DNA from: a bacterium
GTDB lineage: Bacteria > Patescibacteria > Microgenomatia > Levybacterales > GWA1-39-11
Assembly (NCBI GenBank): GCA_021825285.1
Contig: JAKAHW010000073.1
Coordinates: 1 to 5,440 of the forward strand
DNA: 5,440 nucleotides
Direction: 5' to 3'
A program made the translations under genes and the position numbers. Positions 4,667 to 5,440 of the stretch are shown here, one piece after another. How positions within the stretch are numbered: position 1 is the first letter of the stretch; each line of letters starts with the position of its first letter. The notes under the pieces are model-generated. The model saw only the letters and a program-made list of their open reading frames with translations. It searched no databases and was not told the origin of the DNA.

Positions 4667-5440
4667 TTATTTTGCGAGGAGTTCGGAGAGGGTTACGAAT
4701 TCAAATCCTCTTTTTTTAAGTTCCGGAACTATTTTGTAAAGAGCCAGGTGAGTTTTTGGCGCATATGGTCCGGCATTAAGATGCAAAACTATAATTGAAC
4801 CGTTTTGGGTTCGGGATAAAACGTTTGAAATTATAGAATTTTCATTATTATTGAATCCGTCTCCTCCAATTACATCCCAATGGATAATTGTCAAACCGAG
4901 CCGAGAAATTGTTTTGACATCAATATTGTCGTAACACCCACCCGGAAACCTAAAAAACACAGGGGCCTTACCCGTAATTTTAATAATTTCTTTTTGCGCA
5001 AGCTCCACCTCATCTTCGTCTGCTTTATTATCAATAAAAGGAAGGCCAAAACAATATTTGGTAAATGCGGGATGCGAATACGAATGATTTCCGACTTCAA
5101 ATAAAGGGTTGTCCGCAATTGCTTTTGCCTCTTTCGGATAAGTCGCTACCCAAAGTCCGGTGAAAAAAATAGTGGCTTTTGTATTTTCTCTTATTAAATA
5201 GTCTATTGCTGCTTTGTTGTACCAAGACTTTACCGCTTTATTGTTCAGCATTCGAACCATTCCATATGTCATATCCGCATCAAAAGTAAGAGCTATCTTT
5301 TTTGAGTCGCGTGGTCCGTGCTCCATAACCTCTTGTCTTGGGAGCGAAACTGAGGAAACCTGTTTTTTGGCGATATATTGTTTAGGTGAAGGCTGATAAA
5401 CATGAAGAAGCGGAAAAAGCGATAATTTCGGGTCGGCTAC
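4667..5440 (-). CDS. Polysaccharide deacetylase (NodB/CE4), 5' end outside window
   Basis: Metal-dependent carbohydrate esterase family 4 enzyme, which removes N- or O-acetyl groups from polymers such as peptidoglycan or chitin-like glycans, usually outside the membrane. The frame stays open to the right edge, giving 257 visible residues; the Met at 5326 is internal. Residues 1-38 form a Pro/Ser-containing stretch like a linker after an export signal, which would lie beyond the window. Counting from the Met at 5326, the NodB motifs are TFDAD (14-18), NHSYSHP with metal-ligand histidines 81 and 85, RFPGG (126-130), HWDVIGGDG (149-157) and IIVLHLN (178-184). All match except that the common TFDD is TFDAD, a variant seen in a subset of the family. 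The C-terminus ends in LSELLAK. Its stop abuts that of the convergent NUDIX remnant. Substrate undetermined. Confidence 0.93.
   Translation of the reverse strand, partial: VADPKLSLFPLLHVYQPSPKQYIAKKQVSSVSLPRQEVMEHGPRDSKKIALTFDADMTYGMVRMLNNKAVKSWYNKAAIDYLIRENTKATIFFTGLWVATYPKEAKAIADNPLFEVGNHSYSHPAFTKYCFGLPFIDNKADEDEVELAQKEIIKITGKAPVFFRFPGGCYDNIDVKTISRLGLTIIHWDVIGGDGFNNNENSIISNVLSRTQNGSIIVLHLNAGPYAPKTHLALYKIVPELKKRGFEFVTLSELLAK

Noticed and set aside
4658..4675. Near-perfect 18-nt palindrome around AAATAATTATTT
   Set aside because: It is explained by two convergent genes that both end in Lys-AAA plus TAA with abutting stops, so it need not be an operator. It has no GC-rich stem for a terminator.
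1..5440. CRISPR array, insertion sequence or long direct repeats
   Set aside because: No regularly spaced repeats, transposase or terminal inverted repeats with target duplications were seen.

Overview
The window looks like chromosomal DNA from a small-genome bacterium. The lineage I find most plausible is Candidate Phyla Radiation (Patescibacteria), but this is inference from style, not from a marker phylogeny. The support is moderate-to-low GC content, short uncharacterised proteins packed around one housekeeping gene (era), a tRNA without encoded CCA, no Shine-Dalgarno sequence at any visible start, and promoters placed so that transcripts begin at or almost at the start codon. TGA is used as a stop (era and the 138-aa gene), so the standard bacterial code fits.

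Layout from left to right. Positions 1-113 hold a strongly structured intergenic element: an 11-bp outer stem ending in a T-run, a bulged inner stem and two hairpins. It is either a terminator for the leftward gene cluster or the end of a small RNA. Four leftward genes follow: a 75-aa three-helix membrane protein (114-341), a 138-aa unknown protein (387-803), the GTPase Era (876-1733), and a 568-aa unknown acidic protein (1743-3449). The last of these is built from two diverged copies of one uncharacterised domain. Further right are a leftward GNAT acetyltransferase (3529-3927) and tRNA-Trp(CCA) (3952-4022) with two tandem promoters.

At about 4120-4135 transcription diverges. A near-consensus rightward promoter with eight G in its spacer drives a 125-aa unknown protein with a disordered N-terminus (4164-4541). 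Directly behind it, and in no complete reading frame, lies the C-terminal remnant of a NUDIX hydrolase (4550-4666). Its stop codon touches the stop codon of a leftward polysaccharide deacetylase, which is open to the right edge of the window (4667-5440, 5' end missing).

The genes do not form one obvious pathway. Era (ribosome assembly) and tRNA-Trp are housekeeping, the deacetylase is probably a cell-envelope enzyme, and the rest are accessory or unknown. The most distinctive features are the uniform leaderless promoter geometry (-35, 17-nt spacer, -10, then ATG as the seventh base), the duplicated domain in the 568-aa protein, the G8 promoter spacer and the NUDIX scar.
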